A stretch of DNA of 24,354 nucleotides from Methylotenera sp. (GCA_027310735.1 DAIDAH010000007.1:1-24354); one strand, 5' to 3'. Counted from the stretch's first letter, positions 16,043-23,896 are shown. Made by a program: numbers and translations. Notes: a model not told the origin generated them from the letters alone.

Positions 16043-17357
16043 TATTGATGTTCCACCATACTCTTGCCATGCTGAATGTAATATTCAAACTCTGGTCTAA
16101 AATGTTTTATAAAACTTAATACTGGCGTTGCCGCAGCCTCGCCAAGTGCGCATATTGTACGTCCGGCGATGTTGTTACTTACATCGGTAAGCAAATCCAA
16201 ATCTTCCATTTTCCCTTTACCGTTAACGATCCTATCAATCACACGGTAAACCCAGCCTGTACCTTCACGACATGGCGTACATTGCCCACAACTTTCTTCG
16301 TAGAAGAAGTAAGACAAGCGGTGCAAGGTTTTTACCATGCAAGTCGTTTCGTCCATGACTATCATTGAACCAGCACCTAGGCTAGATCTTGCTTTACTTA
16401 AACCATCATAATCCATCGTTGCTGTCATGATTGCAGACGCAGGTAACACTGCGGTAGATGGGCCACCTGGAATAACAGCTTTTAATTTACGACCTTTCCA
16501 AACGCCGCCAGTCATTGCTAGCAACTCACTAAATGGCATACCCATTTTCACTTCATAATTACCCGGCTTTTCAACGTGACCAGATATAGAAAATAGTTTA
16601 GTACCGCCAGAGTTTGCTACACCTAGCGCTGCGAATGCCTCACCGCCGTGCTGCATAATCCAAGGAATACTGGTATAGCTCTCCGTGTTATTCACGTTGG
16701 TGGGCTTACCAAATACACCATAGCTTGCTGGAAATGGTGGCTTGAATCGCGGTTGACCTTTTTTACCTTCGATTGACTCAATGAGCGCAGTTTCTTCACC
16801 ACAGATATAAGCGCCATAACCATGCACCGCATACAAGTCAAAACAGAAATTGGTACCGAATAGATTCTCACCCAAATAGCCAGCCGCTTTAGCTTCATGT
16901 AAAGCAGCTTCAAACGTCTCGTAATCTTGCCAAATTTCGCCGTGAATATAGTTGTAGCCTACACGTGCACCTAAAGTATAAGCAGCAATCGCCATACCTT
17001 CGATAAGCTGATGCGGGTTATAACGAATAATATCGCGGTCCTTGAAAGTACCCGGCTCACCTTCATCGGTGTACAAACCAGATATTTTACGCCATCGAAA
17101 TAACGCGGCATAAAGCTCCACTTAAGCCCGGTTGGAAAACCCGCACCGCCACGACCACGTAAGCCAGAGTTCTTAACTTGCGTAATAACATCGGTAGCTT
17201 TAGTTTTTTCAGTAACGATGCGCTTTAAAGCAGCATAACCGCCTAACTTGAGGTAGGTTTCCAAAGAGGCAGGATTTTCTTCAGTAAGGGTACGTAGACA
17301 AACCAACGTTTGCCCAGTCAAATCAGTCATTACTGGTTTTGTAGTATTGGCAGCCAT
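16042..17357 (-). pseudogene. nuoF: NADH-quinone oxidoreductase subunit F, interrupted by a one-base deletion (frameshift)
   Basis: NuoF binds NADH and FMN and carries cluster N3; it is the electron entry point of complex I. The gene is in two overlapping frames. Residues 1-95 read normally from ATG 17357 (MAANTTKPVM..., FMN/NADH motif GRGGAGFPTGLKW, then FDGVKYLVC). After that Cys (codon 17075-17073) the frame slips: the expected NTDEGEPGTFKD becomes TPMKV... and stops at 16971, while TDEGEPGTFKDRD and everything after continues in the other frame to the TAA at 16044-16042. One A is missing next to 17072 (TGTACACC where TGTAACACC is expected). With it restored the protein is 438 residues, normal length, with GAYICGEETALIESIEG, SCGQCTPCREGTGW (N3 ligands) and CALGE intact. 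There are TAATG junctions at both ends. It may be a sequencing or assembly error rather than a true pseudogene. Confidence 0.9.
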
Positions 17358-17830
17358 TATTTCAACTCTTCCAAAATTGCATCTACTTTTTCAGTCGTTA
17401 AAAACTCATGCATTTGTGTGTTGTTAACATGTAGCAGTGGAGCGCCACCACAACAGCCCATACACTCACCCTCTTTAAGGCAGAACTTACCATCAGCGGT
17501 TACCTCATTGAAGCCCACGCCCAATTTAGATTTTAAGTGATCAACAATCACATCACTATCTCGCAGCATGCAAGAGATATTGGTACATACTGTAATCTTG
17601 TATTTACCAACCGGCGACAGGTCATACATATTGTAAAAAGTAGCAACTTCTAAAGCTGCAATCTCAGGCATACCTAGATATTGTGCAACTTCCGTAATAC
17701 TTTCTTTTGACAACCAACCGCGCTCCGTTTGTACTATACGCAAAGCACTCATTACTGCAGCTTGGCGTTGGTCAGCTGGATACTTAGTCAGCTCATAATC
17801 AATTTTTTCTATCGCTTGTGGACTTAGCAT
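17357..17830 (-). CDS. nuoE: NADH-quinone oxidoreductase subunit E
   Basis: NuoE carries the off-path N1a [2Fe-2S] cluster beside NuoF in the NADH-oxidising arm. With the ATG at 17830 it has 157 residues. The thioredoxin-like ferredoxin motif is complete: Cys82 and Cys87 (CTNISC), then Cys123 and Cys127 (ECMGCCGGAP). The N-terminal helical bundle includes the conserved VATFYNMYDLSPVGKY. An in-frame TTG at 17842 would add four residues; neither start has a Shine-Dalgarno. The 49-base gap before it is AT-rich and holds a perfect ACAATTGT palindrome. The stop overlaps the nuoF ATG by one base. Confidence 0.95.
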   Translation of the reverse strand: MLSPQAIEKIDYELTKYPADQRQAAVMSALRIVQTERGWLSKESITEVAQYLGMPEIAALEVATFYNMYDLSPVGKYKITVCTNISCMLRDSDVIVDHLKSKLGVGFNEVTADGKFCLKEGECMGCCGGAPLLHVNNTQMHEFLTTEKVDAILEELK

Positions 17831-17879
17831 GTTATCAATCAATTTTTATTAATTTAGTCTTGGACAATTGTAATAGTTA

Positions 17880-19133
17880 CTATCTATCAATTTCACCAAA
17901 TACGATATCTTGCGTACCAATAATCGCAACCAAGTCAGCAATCATATGCCCACGCGTCATTTCATCCAGAGCCGCCAAATGCGGGAAACCTGGCGCACGA
18001 ATTTTCAACCTATAAGGTTTGTTTGCGCCATCTGAAACCATATAAATACCGAACTCACCCTTAGGATGCTCAACTGCAGCATAAGCCTCGCCAGCCGGCA
18101 CATGAAAGCCTTCAGTAAATAACTTGAAGTGATGAATCAAATCTTCCATGTTGGTTTTCATACCTTCACGGTCTGGAGGAGCCACTTTATTATCACTGGT
18201 AATGACTGGGCCTGGATTCTTACGCAACCAATCTACACATTGCTTAATAATGCGATTCGACTGCCTGAACTCTTCCATGCGCACCAAATAACGGTCATAA
18301 CAATCCCCATTGACACCAACAGGAATATCAAAATCCAAGTTTGCATAAACTTCGTAAGGCTGTGTTTTACGCAAATCCCACGCAATACCCGAGCCGCGCA
18401 ACATTGGGCCTGTCATACCAAGCGCCAAGGCTCGTTCTGGCGTTACCACACCCACACCGACCGTACGTTGCTTCCAAATACGATTATCTGTCAGCAATGT
18501 TTCATACTCATCAACATAAGTTGGAAAACGATTGGTGAAATCTTCAATAAAGTCCAACAACGAGCCCTGACGATTTTTATTTTGCTCTTTGACAGTTTTA
18601 GCATTACGTAGTGGAGACACTTCATATTGCGGCATCTGTGTAGGCAAGTCACGATACACGCCACCTGGACGATAGTATGCCGCATGCATACGTGCACCAG
18701 AAACCGCCTCGTAGCAATCAAACAAATCTTCGCGCTCACGGAAGGCATACAAGAACACCGTCATTGCCCCAACGTCTAGCGCATGCGCGCCCAACCACAG
18801 CAAGTGATTAAGCACGCGTGTAATTTCATCAAACATCACACGAATATATTGAGCGCGAACAGGCACATCAACACCCATCATTTTCTCAATCGCCATCACA
18901 TACGCATGCTCATTAGACATCATGGACACATAATCCAACCTGTCCATATAAGGAACAGATTGTAGATAAGTGCGATTTTCCGCCAACTTTTCAGTACCGC
19001 GATGCAACAAACCAATATGCGGGTCAGCGCGTTGAATCACCTCACCATCCAACTCCAACACCAATCGCAACACACCATGCGCCGCAGGATGCTGCGGACC
19101 AAAGTTCATTGTGTAATTACGAATTTCAGCCAT
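17880..19133 (-). CDS. nuoD: NADH-quinone oxidoreductase subunit D
   Basis: NuoD (49-kDa subunit) forms the quinone-reducing site with NuoB and is related to the large subunit of NiFe hydrogenases. The product has 417 residues. The quinone-site residues are visible: His19 in GPQHPAAHGVLRL and Tyr68 in PYMDRLDYVSMM, with the signature DPHIGLLHRGTEKL at 37-50 and the C-terminal DIVFGEIDR. The start is set by the ribosome-binding site: AAGGAG lies seven bases before the ATG at 19133. The in-frame GTG at 19148 sits directly before that AAGGAG, so using it would put the ribosome-binding site inside the coding region. The start overlaps the end of nuoC by 8 bases. nuoC and nuoD are separate, unlike the E. 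coli fusion. Confidence 0.97.
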   Translation of the reverse strand: MAEIRNYTMNFGPQHPAAHGVLRLVLELDGEVIQRADPHIGLLHRGTEKLAENRTYLQSVPYMDRLDYVSMMSNEHAYVMAIEKMMGVDVPVRAQYIRVMFDEITRVLNHLLWLGAHALDVGAMTVFLYAFREREDLFDCYEAVSGARMHAAYYRPGGVYRDLPTQMPQYEVSPLRNAKTVKEQNKNRQGSLLDFIEDFTNRFPTYVDEYETLLTDNRIWKQRTVGVGVVTPERALALGMTGPMLRGSGIAWDLRKTQPYEVYANLDFDIPVGVNGDCYDRYLVRMEEFRQSNRIIKQCVDWLRKNPGPVITSDNKVAPPDREGMKTNMEDLIHHFKLFTEGFHVPAGEAYAAVEHPKGEFGIYMVSDGANKPYRLKIRAPGFPHLAALDEMTRGHMIADLVAIIGTQDIVFGEIDR

Positions 19134-19722
19134 GATGCGCTCCTTCACTGCGAATTACGCGCGGCACATTATTACGCTCGTCAATTGTTACAGGCTGATA
19201 AATGACACGCTTTTGCTCAGGGTCATAACGCATTTCAACAGAACCAATCATAGGGAAATCTTTACGGAATGGATGGCCAACAAAACCATAATCAGTGAGT
19301 AAGCGACGTAAATCCGGATGATTTTCAAACATTATGCCGTAAAGATCAAAAGCCTCACGCTCAAACCAGTTAGCCACAGGCCACAAGTCAACTAAAGTTG
19401 GTAAAATTGGAAACTCTTCATCCTGCGCAAATACACGCAAACGAACACGATGATTGAGTGTGACAGACAAAAAGTGACTCACCACAGCATAGCGCGAGCC
19501 ATCAAACCCACCATTACCGTAATCCTGATAATCCACCCCACACAAATCAATCAACTGCTCAAACTTTAAACCTGCACCGTCACGCAACGTCTGACATACC
19601 AGCAAATAATCTGCCGCGGCGCACTCGATGGTAACCTCACCCAAAGCCAGCACTTGCTTGGTGATTTTTTCAGCCAGCGTAGCTTGCAAAGTACTTATTA
19701 ATTGATTTAATTTAGCAGACAT
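19126..19722 (-). CDS. nuoC: NADH-quinone oxidoreductase subunit C
   Basis: NuoC is the 30-kDa subunit of the connecting module of complex I, without a cofactor. It is 198 residues long. The respiratory-chain 30-kDa signature lies at about 121-157: EREAFDLYGIMFENHPDLRR followed by LLTDYGFVGHPFRKDFP. It starts at ATG 19722, 42 bases after nuoB, and overlaps nuoD by 8 bases. Confidence 0.97.
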   Translation of the reverse strand: MSAKLNQLISTLQATLAEKITKQVLALGEVTIECAAADYLLVCQTLRDGAGLKFEQLIDLCGVDYQDYGNGGFDGSRYAVVSHFLSVTLNHRVRLRVFAQDEEFPILPTLVDLWPVANWFEREAFDLYGIMFENHPDLRRLLTDYGFVGHPFRKDFPMIGSVEMRYDPEQKRVIYQPVTIDERNNVPRVIRSEGAHHG

Positions 19723-19764
19723 ATTTTTATAGTGTGATTTTGCGCATTAGTGGGTGACAGTACA

Positions 19765-20241
19765 TTAGCGAGCAATAGTATTCGTGCGTTTGATTTTATT
19801 TTGCAACTGAATAATGCCGTACAGAAGCGCCTCGGCAGTTGGCGGACAACCTGGCACATACACATCCACCGGCACAATGCGGTCACAACCACGTACTACC
19901 GCATATGAATAATGATAGTAACCGCCACCATTGGCACATGAGCCCATAGAGATTACCCAGCGCGGTTCAGCCATTTGATCGTAAACTTTACGCAAGGCTG
20001 GTGCCATTTTATTCACCAACGTACCGGCAACAATCATCACATCGGACTGACGCGGACTTGGACGAAACACGATACCGAATCGATCCAAGTCATAACGTGA
20101 AGCACCAGCGTGCATCATCTCCACCGCACAGCAAGCCAACCCAAAGGTCATAGGCCACAATGAACCAGTACGCGTGTAATTGATCACCGTATCCAGAGTG
20201 GTAGTAACAAAACCTTTTTCTAAAATACCTTCAATACTCAT
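19765..20241 (-). CDS. nuoB: NADH-quinone oxidoreductase subunit B
   Basis: NuoB holds cluster N2, which hands electrons to quinone. With the ATG at 20241 it is 158 residues (MSIEGILEKGFVTTT...), the usual length. The four N2 ligands are Cys37 and Cys38 (GLACCAVEMM), Cys102 (MGSCANGGGYY) and Cys132 (VPGCPPTAEALLYG). A longer frame from an ATG at 20283 would overlap the end of nuoA and add 14 residues unlike the family, so I rejected it. AGGG lies about 11 bases before the chosen ATG. Confidence 0.97.
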   Translation of the reverse strand: MSIEGILEKGFVTTTLDTVINYTRTGSLWPMTFGLACCAVEMMHAGASRYDLDRFGIVFRPSPRQSDVMIVAGTLVNKMAPALRKVYDQMAEPRWVISMGSCANGGGYYHYSYAVVRGCDRIVPVDVYVPGCPPTAEALLYGIIQLQNKIKRTNTIAR

Positions 20242-20263
20242 GACGCACTCAACCCTATTTCCA

Positions 20264-20620
20264 TCAATCCCATTCCAAGGCACCCTTCATCCACTCATAG
20301 ATAAAGCCGATAACGAGCACCCCTAAAAAGATCATCATGGCAACAAAGCCAAACAAGCCAATCTCTTTAAGTACAATTGCCCATGGAAACAAGAAGGCAA
20401 TTTCCAGATCAAATAAGATAAATAAAATAGCCACGAGATAGTAGCGAACGTCAAACTTCATACGCGCATCTTCAAACGCTTCAAAGCCACATTCATAAGG
20501 AGAGTTTTTTGCGGAATCTGGCTTACTCGGAGAAACGAGTTTCCCCAACACAAGCGGCCCAACGCCAACGGCTAAGCCCACAAGAATAAACATCAATATT
20601 GGAAAATAATTTTCTAGCAC
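20264..20620 (-). CDS. nuoA: NADH-quinone oxidoreductase subunit A
   Basis: NuoA is a three-helix membrane subunit next to the quinone channel of complex I and the first gene of the nuo unit. It has 118 residues: TM1 about 7-27, a cytoplasmic loop with SPYECGFEAFEDAR (40-53), TM2 about 60-82 with FDLEIAFLFPW and the conserved Glu73, and TM3 about 88-108. The start is a GTG (20620-20618): an in-frame TAG lies just two codons upstream, and MLENYFPIL matches the usual NuoA N-terminus. GGGG lies about nine bases before it. The start codon sits in a short inverted repeat (CTAGCA/TGCTAG with two bases between). Confidence 0.95.
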   Translation of the reverse strand: MLENYFPILMFILVGLAVGVGPLVLGKLVSPSKPDSAKNSPYECGFEAFEDARMKFDVRYYLVAILFILFDLEIAFLFPWAIVLKEIGLFGFVAMMIFLGVLVIGFIYEWMKGALEWD

Positions 20621-20735
20621 TTGCTAGCCCCAAACGGAATTAGTAAAAATAGAAATTGCAAAATTCATCGGTAACAACACTTTAACCAAAGCGTCACCCA
20701 TTAACATTTCAAACCAAACATCACGACATACCGCC

Positions 20736-20753
20736 AATGACACTCACGTCATT
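20736..20753. promoter_or_regulatory. Dyad at the proposed nuo transcription start
   Basis: AATGAC and GTCATT form a perfect 6-bp inverted repeat with a 6-base spacer. It lies just after the proposed nuo start site (near 20758), so it could be an operator or the first hairpin of the nuo leader RNA. No known regulator consensus is recognised. Confidence 0.3.
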
Positions 20754-20765
20754 CCAATATATAGA

Positions 20766-20795
20766 ATTGTAACCCAAGAACAACAGGCCTTGCAA
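20766..20795 (-). promoter_or_regulatory. Candidate nuo operon promoter
   Basis: On the minus strand TTGCAA (20795-20790) and TACAAT (20771-20766) are separated by 18 bases. Transcription would start near 20758 and give a leader of about 138 bases before the nuoA GTG. It is the best sigma-70-like pair I see in the 253-base nuoA-bpt intergenic region, found by eye only. Confidence 0.4.
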
Positions 20796-20854
20796 AACAT
20801 ACTGCAACTTAATTTACCCTGTATTTAAAAAATTACTGATTACCAATAAAAACA

Positions 20855-20875
20855 ATTGGAATATAATTTTCCAAT
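20855..20875. promoter_or_regulatory. Inverted repeat bracketing the TATAAT box and start of bpt
   Basis: ATTGGAA (20855-20861) and TTCCAAT (20869-20875) are perfect 7-bp inverted arms around a 7-base centre, TATAATT. The centre is a consensus -10 box and the right arm runs into the bpt ATG at 20874. It looks like an operator lying over the promoter. If the mRNA starts further upstream it would instead be a hairpin hiding the start codon. Confidence 0.45.
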
Positions 20876-21608
20876 GACCCTGCCATCAGATCAGACCCTA
20901 CAAAAAATACAATTCTACGTAACCAGCAGTTACAACTGCGGCTATCTACCCAATCAACTCGCACAAAGCTTAATCGCATCCCCACAACATTTAATAGATG
21001 CAGACGCCTACAGTGACTTAATACAATTAGGCTTTAGACGCAGCGGAAAATTCGCATATAGGCCACATTGCGAACATTGCCAGGAGTGCATCCCAGTACG
21101 CATAGTTTTGCAAGACTTTATATCTAGTCGCAGCCAAAAACGCGCCCATAAACTCCACAAACAACTCACCACAGCCATACTACCTGTAGCATTTCACCAT
21201 GAACACTATGCACTATATGCTAACTACCAAAAACTAAGACATCCCAATGACTTGGCTGATCTCGACAAAAAGCCTACTGATGATGACGCCGAACAGTACC
21301 AAAACTTCTTATGCCAAACTAATGTAGAAAGCGTACTTATTGAGTTCAGAGATAAGGGGCAGCTTAAAATGGTGAGCGTAATAGATATTGTGCGGGATGG
21401 AATTTCTGCTGTTTACACCTTTTATGATGCCACGGACACAAAAGCCAGCTATGGAACTTACAACGTATTGTGGCAAATAAATTGGGCCAAACAGTTAAAC
21501 CTCCCTTATCTATACTTAGGCTACTTGATTAAGGAGAGCAAAAAAATGGCTTATAAACAAAAATTCTCACCCCAAGAAAAGTTAATCAACGGCGAATGGA
21601 TTAAATAA
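20874..21608 (+). CDS. bpt: Aspartate/glutamate leucyltransferase (leucyl-tRNA-protein transferase, N-end rule)
   Basis: Bpt moves leucine from Leu-tRNA to proteins with N-terminal Asp or Glu, marking them for ClpS/ClpAP degradation. The 244-residue product has the two ATE domains. The N-terminal part has FYVTSSYNCGYLPNQ (Cys22), FRRSGKFAYRPHC and CEHCQECIPVR (Cys66, 69, 72), plus SQKRAHKLHKQL. The C-terminal GNAT-like part has YQNFLC, VYTFYDATDTKASYGTYN, LYLGYLIKESKKMAYK. Length and motif order are typical of bacterial Bpt. The start ATG 20874 lies in an inverted repeat and six bases after a TATAAT; no Shine-Dalgarno is visible. A TTG at 20856 is in frame but would place the TATAAT box inside the gene. 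It is divergent from nuoA. Confidence 0.93.
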   Translation: MTLPSDQTLQKIQFYVTSSYNCGYLPNQLAQSLIASPQHLIDADAYSDLIQLGFRRSGKFAYRPHCEHCQECIPVRIVLQDFISSRSQKRAHKLHKQLTTAILPVAFHHEHYALYANYQKLRHPNDLADLDKKPTDDDAEQYQNFLCQTNVESVLIEFRDKGQLKMVSVIDIVRDGISAVYTFYDATDTKASYGTYNVLWQINWAKQLNLPYLYLGYLIKESKKMAYKQKFSPQEKLINGEWIK

Positions 21609-21667
21609 TCCTATTACATCAATCTAACCATGTAAAAAAATAGGTGTTAATTGGTTAAATCCAACAA

Positions 21668-21676
21668 TGCTACAAT
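21668..21676 (+). promoter_or_regulatory. Candidate extended -10 promoter of tyrA
   Basis: TGCTACAAT is an extended -10 element 33 bases before the tyrA TTG start. A weak TTAATT lies 18 bases upstream (21647-21652). It would separate tyrA-aroA-cmk from bpt, but no terminator is visible between bpt and tyrA, so read-through is possible. Confidence 0.3.
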
Positions 21677-21708
21677 CACACCTGTCAAATTTTTAGAGTA
21701 AGCCCGCT

Positions 21709-22572
21709 TTGAAAAAACTTGTAATCTTTGGTGTAGGCCTAATCGGCGGCTCAGTGGCGCTTGCCTTGAAAAAAGCAGGATTTACTACACAAATTGTCGG
21801 CGTTGGCCGCAGCCAAGAAAGCTTGCAAACCGCACTGGATTTGGGTGTGATTGACAGTGCAACCAGTAACGTTGCAGATGCCATGCAAGATGCGGATATG
21901 GTATTGATTGCCGCACCAGTCGCACAAACACCATCTATACTCGCAGCAATCAAGCCTCATCTATGCGCGCAAACCATTATTACCGATGCTGGCAGCACTA
22001 AGGGCGATGTACTGCACTGTGCCCAAGAGATTTTAGGCGAACGCAGCAATCAATTCATAGGCGGCCACCCCATTGCTGGCGCGGAGAAGAGCGGCGTTAC
22101 GGCAGCTACCGATAATTTATACATCAATAAAAATGTCGTACTCACCCCGACTAAAAACACAAACCCTAGCGCGACGCTTGCCACAAAAAAACTTTGGCAA
22201 GACTGCGGCGCAAATGTGAGTGAAATGTCGGCCGAAACCCATGATGGTATTTTTGCCGCAGTGAGCCACTTGCCACATTTATTGGCGTTTGCCTTGGTTG
22301 ATGACATTGCATCACGTGCCAATGCAGCACAACTATTTGGTTTTGCCGCCAGCGGCTTCAGAGACTTTACGCGCATTGCAGGCAGTCACCCCGAAATGTG
22401 GCGTGACATCAGCTTAGCCAATAAAGACGCTTTATTGAATGAACTAACAGCTTATCAAACTGAAATATCCACCTTAAAAACCATGCTGCAAAATTCAGAT
22501 GGAGCAGGTTTACAAGCTTTATTCGAACGTGCCAGCCTAGCGCGTAATGCTTGGGCAGAATCCAAAAAGTAA
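21709..22572 (+). CDS. tyrA: Prephenate dehydrogenase
   Basis: TyrA oxidatively decarboxylates prephenate (or arogenate) to the tyrosine precursor, using NAD(P)+. It is 287 residues, a single-function dehydrogenase without a chorismate mutase or ACT domain. The N-terminal Rossmann fold has GVGLIGGSVA (8-17). Substrate motifs follow: ITDAGSTKGD, GGHPIAGAEKSG, VSHLPHLLAFAL and FRDFTRIAGSHPEMWRDI. The start is a TTG at 21709 (MKKLVIFGVG); GAGTAAG about ten bases upstream is a modest ribosome-binding site and no better start fits the Rossmann motif. It is followed after 40 bases by aroA, as in the common betaproteobacterial tyrA-aroA-cmk order. Confidence 0.94.
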   Translation: MKKLVIFGVGLIGGSVALALKKAGFTTQIVGVGRSQESLQTALDLGVIDSATSNVADAMQDADMVLIAAPVAQTPSILAAIKPHLCAQTIITDAGSTKGDVLHCAQEILGERSNQFIGGHPIAGAEKSGVTAATDNLYINKNVVLTPTKNTNPSATLATKKLWQDCGANVSEMSAETHDGIFAAVSHLPHLLAFALVDDIASRANAAQLFGFAASGFRDFTRIAGSHPEMWRDISLANKDALLNELTAYQTEISTLKTMLQNSDGAGLQALFERASLARNAWAESKK

Positions 22573-22612
22573 TCCCCAAAATATACAAAAATTGCATACT
22601 AAAATTAAAAAC

Positions 22613-23896
22613 ATGGAACAACTTACCCTCCCCCCAGCCAGCCTAGCCACTGGCAGCATTACATTGCCCGGCTCCAAAAGCATTTCAAATCGCACCTTAT
22701 TACTCGCAGCGCTTGCCACGGGGACTACTGAAATCCGCGACCTGTTAGCTTCAGACGATACTTCACGCATGCTAGAAGCACTAGAGGCACTGGGCGTTAA
22801 GCTAAAAAACTTTGCCGAAAATGCTTGGCGCGTAACGGGTTGTGCTGGTAACTTTCCGAATAAAAAAGCCGACTTATTTCTTGGTAATGCAGGCACCGCA
22901 TTTAGACCACTGACAGCGGCCTTGGCATTTTCAAATGGTGAGTATGCGTTATCTGGCGTGCCACGCATGCACGAACGTCCGATTGGCGATTTAGTCGATG
23001 CGCTAAGACTAGCTGGTGCGCAAATTGATTATTTAGGTAATGATAAATTTCCACCGTTAAAAATATCACCAGCCAAACTGGATTTAACACAACCGATTAA
23101 GATTCGCGGTGATGTTTCCAGCCAATTCTTAACTGCGCTATTGATGGCATTGCCACTCGCCCAGCAAGAAGCGACGATAGAAGTTGTTGGCGAATTGATT
23201 TCAAAACCCTACATCGAAATCACGCTCAATTTAATGGAAAAGTTTGGAGTGAGCGTACAACGCGAAGGCTGGCAACGCTTTACGATTGCCGCTAATAGCG
23301 CTTATACCAGCCCAAAAGAAATTTATGTAGAAGGTGATGCTTCAAGCGCATCTTACTTCTTAGCCGCTGGTGCTGTAGCGGGTAACGTACGCGTCGATGG
23401 CATCGGTCAACACAGCATTCAAGGTGATGTACGCTTTGCAGAAGCATTGAGCATGATGGGCAGCCAAATCAGTTATGGCGAAAATCATATCACAGCTAAC
23501 AAGGCAGAAACACTGAAAGCAATCGACTTGGACTGCAACCATATTCCAGATGCCGCCATGACACTCGCAATTATCGCGTTGTTTGCACAAGGCACGACTA
23601 TACTCAGAAACATCGCCAGTTGGCGCGTAAAAGAAACAGACCGCATCGCTGCAATGGCAACCGAATTACGCAAGGTCGGTGCAATTGTCGAAGAAGGTGC
23701 GGATTACATCAAAATCACGCCGCCAGCAGCACTCACGCCGAATGCGGTGATTGACACCTACGACGACCATCGTATGGCGATGTGTTTTTCTTTAGTTTCT
23801 TTGGGTGGTGTGCCCGTCATCATTAACGACCCGAAATGCGTCAATAAAACTTTCCCTGATTATTTCAATAGCTTCGCACAGGTTGTAAAACCATGA
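22613..23896 (+). CDS. aroA: 3-phosphoshikimate 1-carboxyvinyltransferase (EPSP synthase)
   Basis: AroA joins shikimate-3-phosphate and phosphoenolpyruvate to make EPSP, the sixth step of the shikimate pathway. The 427-residue product is a class I EPSP synthase: LPGSKSISNR (18-27, Lys22 and Arg27), LGNAGTAFRPLTAA, RMHERPIGDL, GDVSSQFLTALLMALP, EGDASSASYFLAAGA, VKETDRIAAMATELRKVGA and YDDHRMAMCFSL. I chose the ATG at 22613 because MEQLTLPPA matches the family start. An in-frame ATG at 22547 would add 22 residues and overlap tyrA. No Shine-Dalgarno is clear. The TGA stop overlaps the cmk ATG by four bases (ATGA), so the two are coupled. Confidence 0.96.
   Translation: MEQLTLPPASLATGSITLPGSKSISNRTLLLAALATGTTEIRDLLASDDTSRMLEALEALGVKLKNFAENAWRVTGCAGNFPNKKADLFLGNAGTAFRPLTAALAFSNGEYALSGVPRMHERPIGDLVDALRLAGAQIDYLGNDKFPPLKISPAKLDLTQPIKIRGDVSSQFLTALLMALPLAQQEATIEVVGELISKPYIEITLNLMEKFGVSVQREGWQRFTIAANSAYTSPKEIYVEGDASSASYFLAAGAVAGNVRVDGIGQHSIQGDVRFAEALSMMGSQISYGENHITANKAETLKAIDLDCNHIPDAAMTLAIIALFAQGTTILRNIASWRVKETDRIAAMATELRKVGAIVEEGADYIKITPPAALTPNAVIDTYDDHRMAMCFSLVSLGGVPVIINDPKCVNKTFPDYFNSFAQVVKP

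Noticed and set aside
16971..17121. Programmed frameshifting as the explanation for the split nuoF
   Set aside because: There is no slippery heptamer at the slip site (around TTTGTACACCGATG), no obvious downstream stimulatory hairpin, and NuoF is not known to be made this way. A one-base loss explains everything.
18129..18611. A 160-codon open frame on the plus strand opposite nuoD
   Set aside because: It is fully antisense to a well conserved nuoD, its translation is low-complexity and resembles no family I know, and it lacks a ribosome-binding site. Other plus-strand frames inside the nuo genes (for example 13770-14087, 14712-15020, 15201-15509) are shadows for the same reason.
19134..19148. 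GTG start of nuoD at 19148
   Set aside because: It is directly followed by AAGGAG, which is the ribosome-binding site for the ATG at 19133.
20239..20283. Longer nuoB starting at 20283
   Set aside because: The extra 14 residues overlap the end of nuoA, are unlike NuoB N-termini, and the ATG at 20241 gives the normal 158-residue protein.
21625..21664. Inverted repeats near TTGGTTAAATCCAA as a bpt terminator or tyrA operator
   Set aside because: Arms are only four to six bases and AT-rich, with no T-run after them; not distinguishable from chance.
22547..22612. Longer aroA starting at 22547
   Set aside because: The added residues (MLGQNPKSNPQ...) lie partly in tyrA and do not look like an EPSP synthase N-terminus; MEQLTLPPA at 22613 does.
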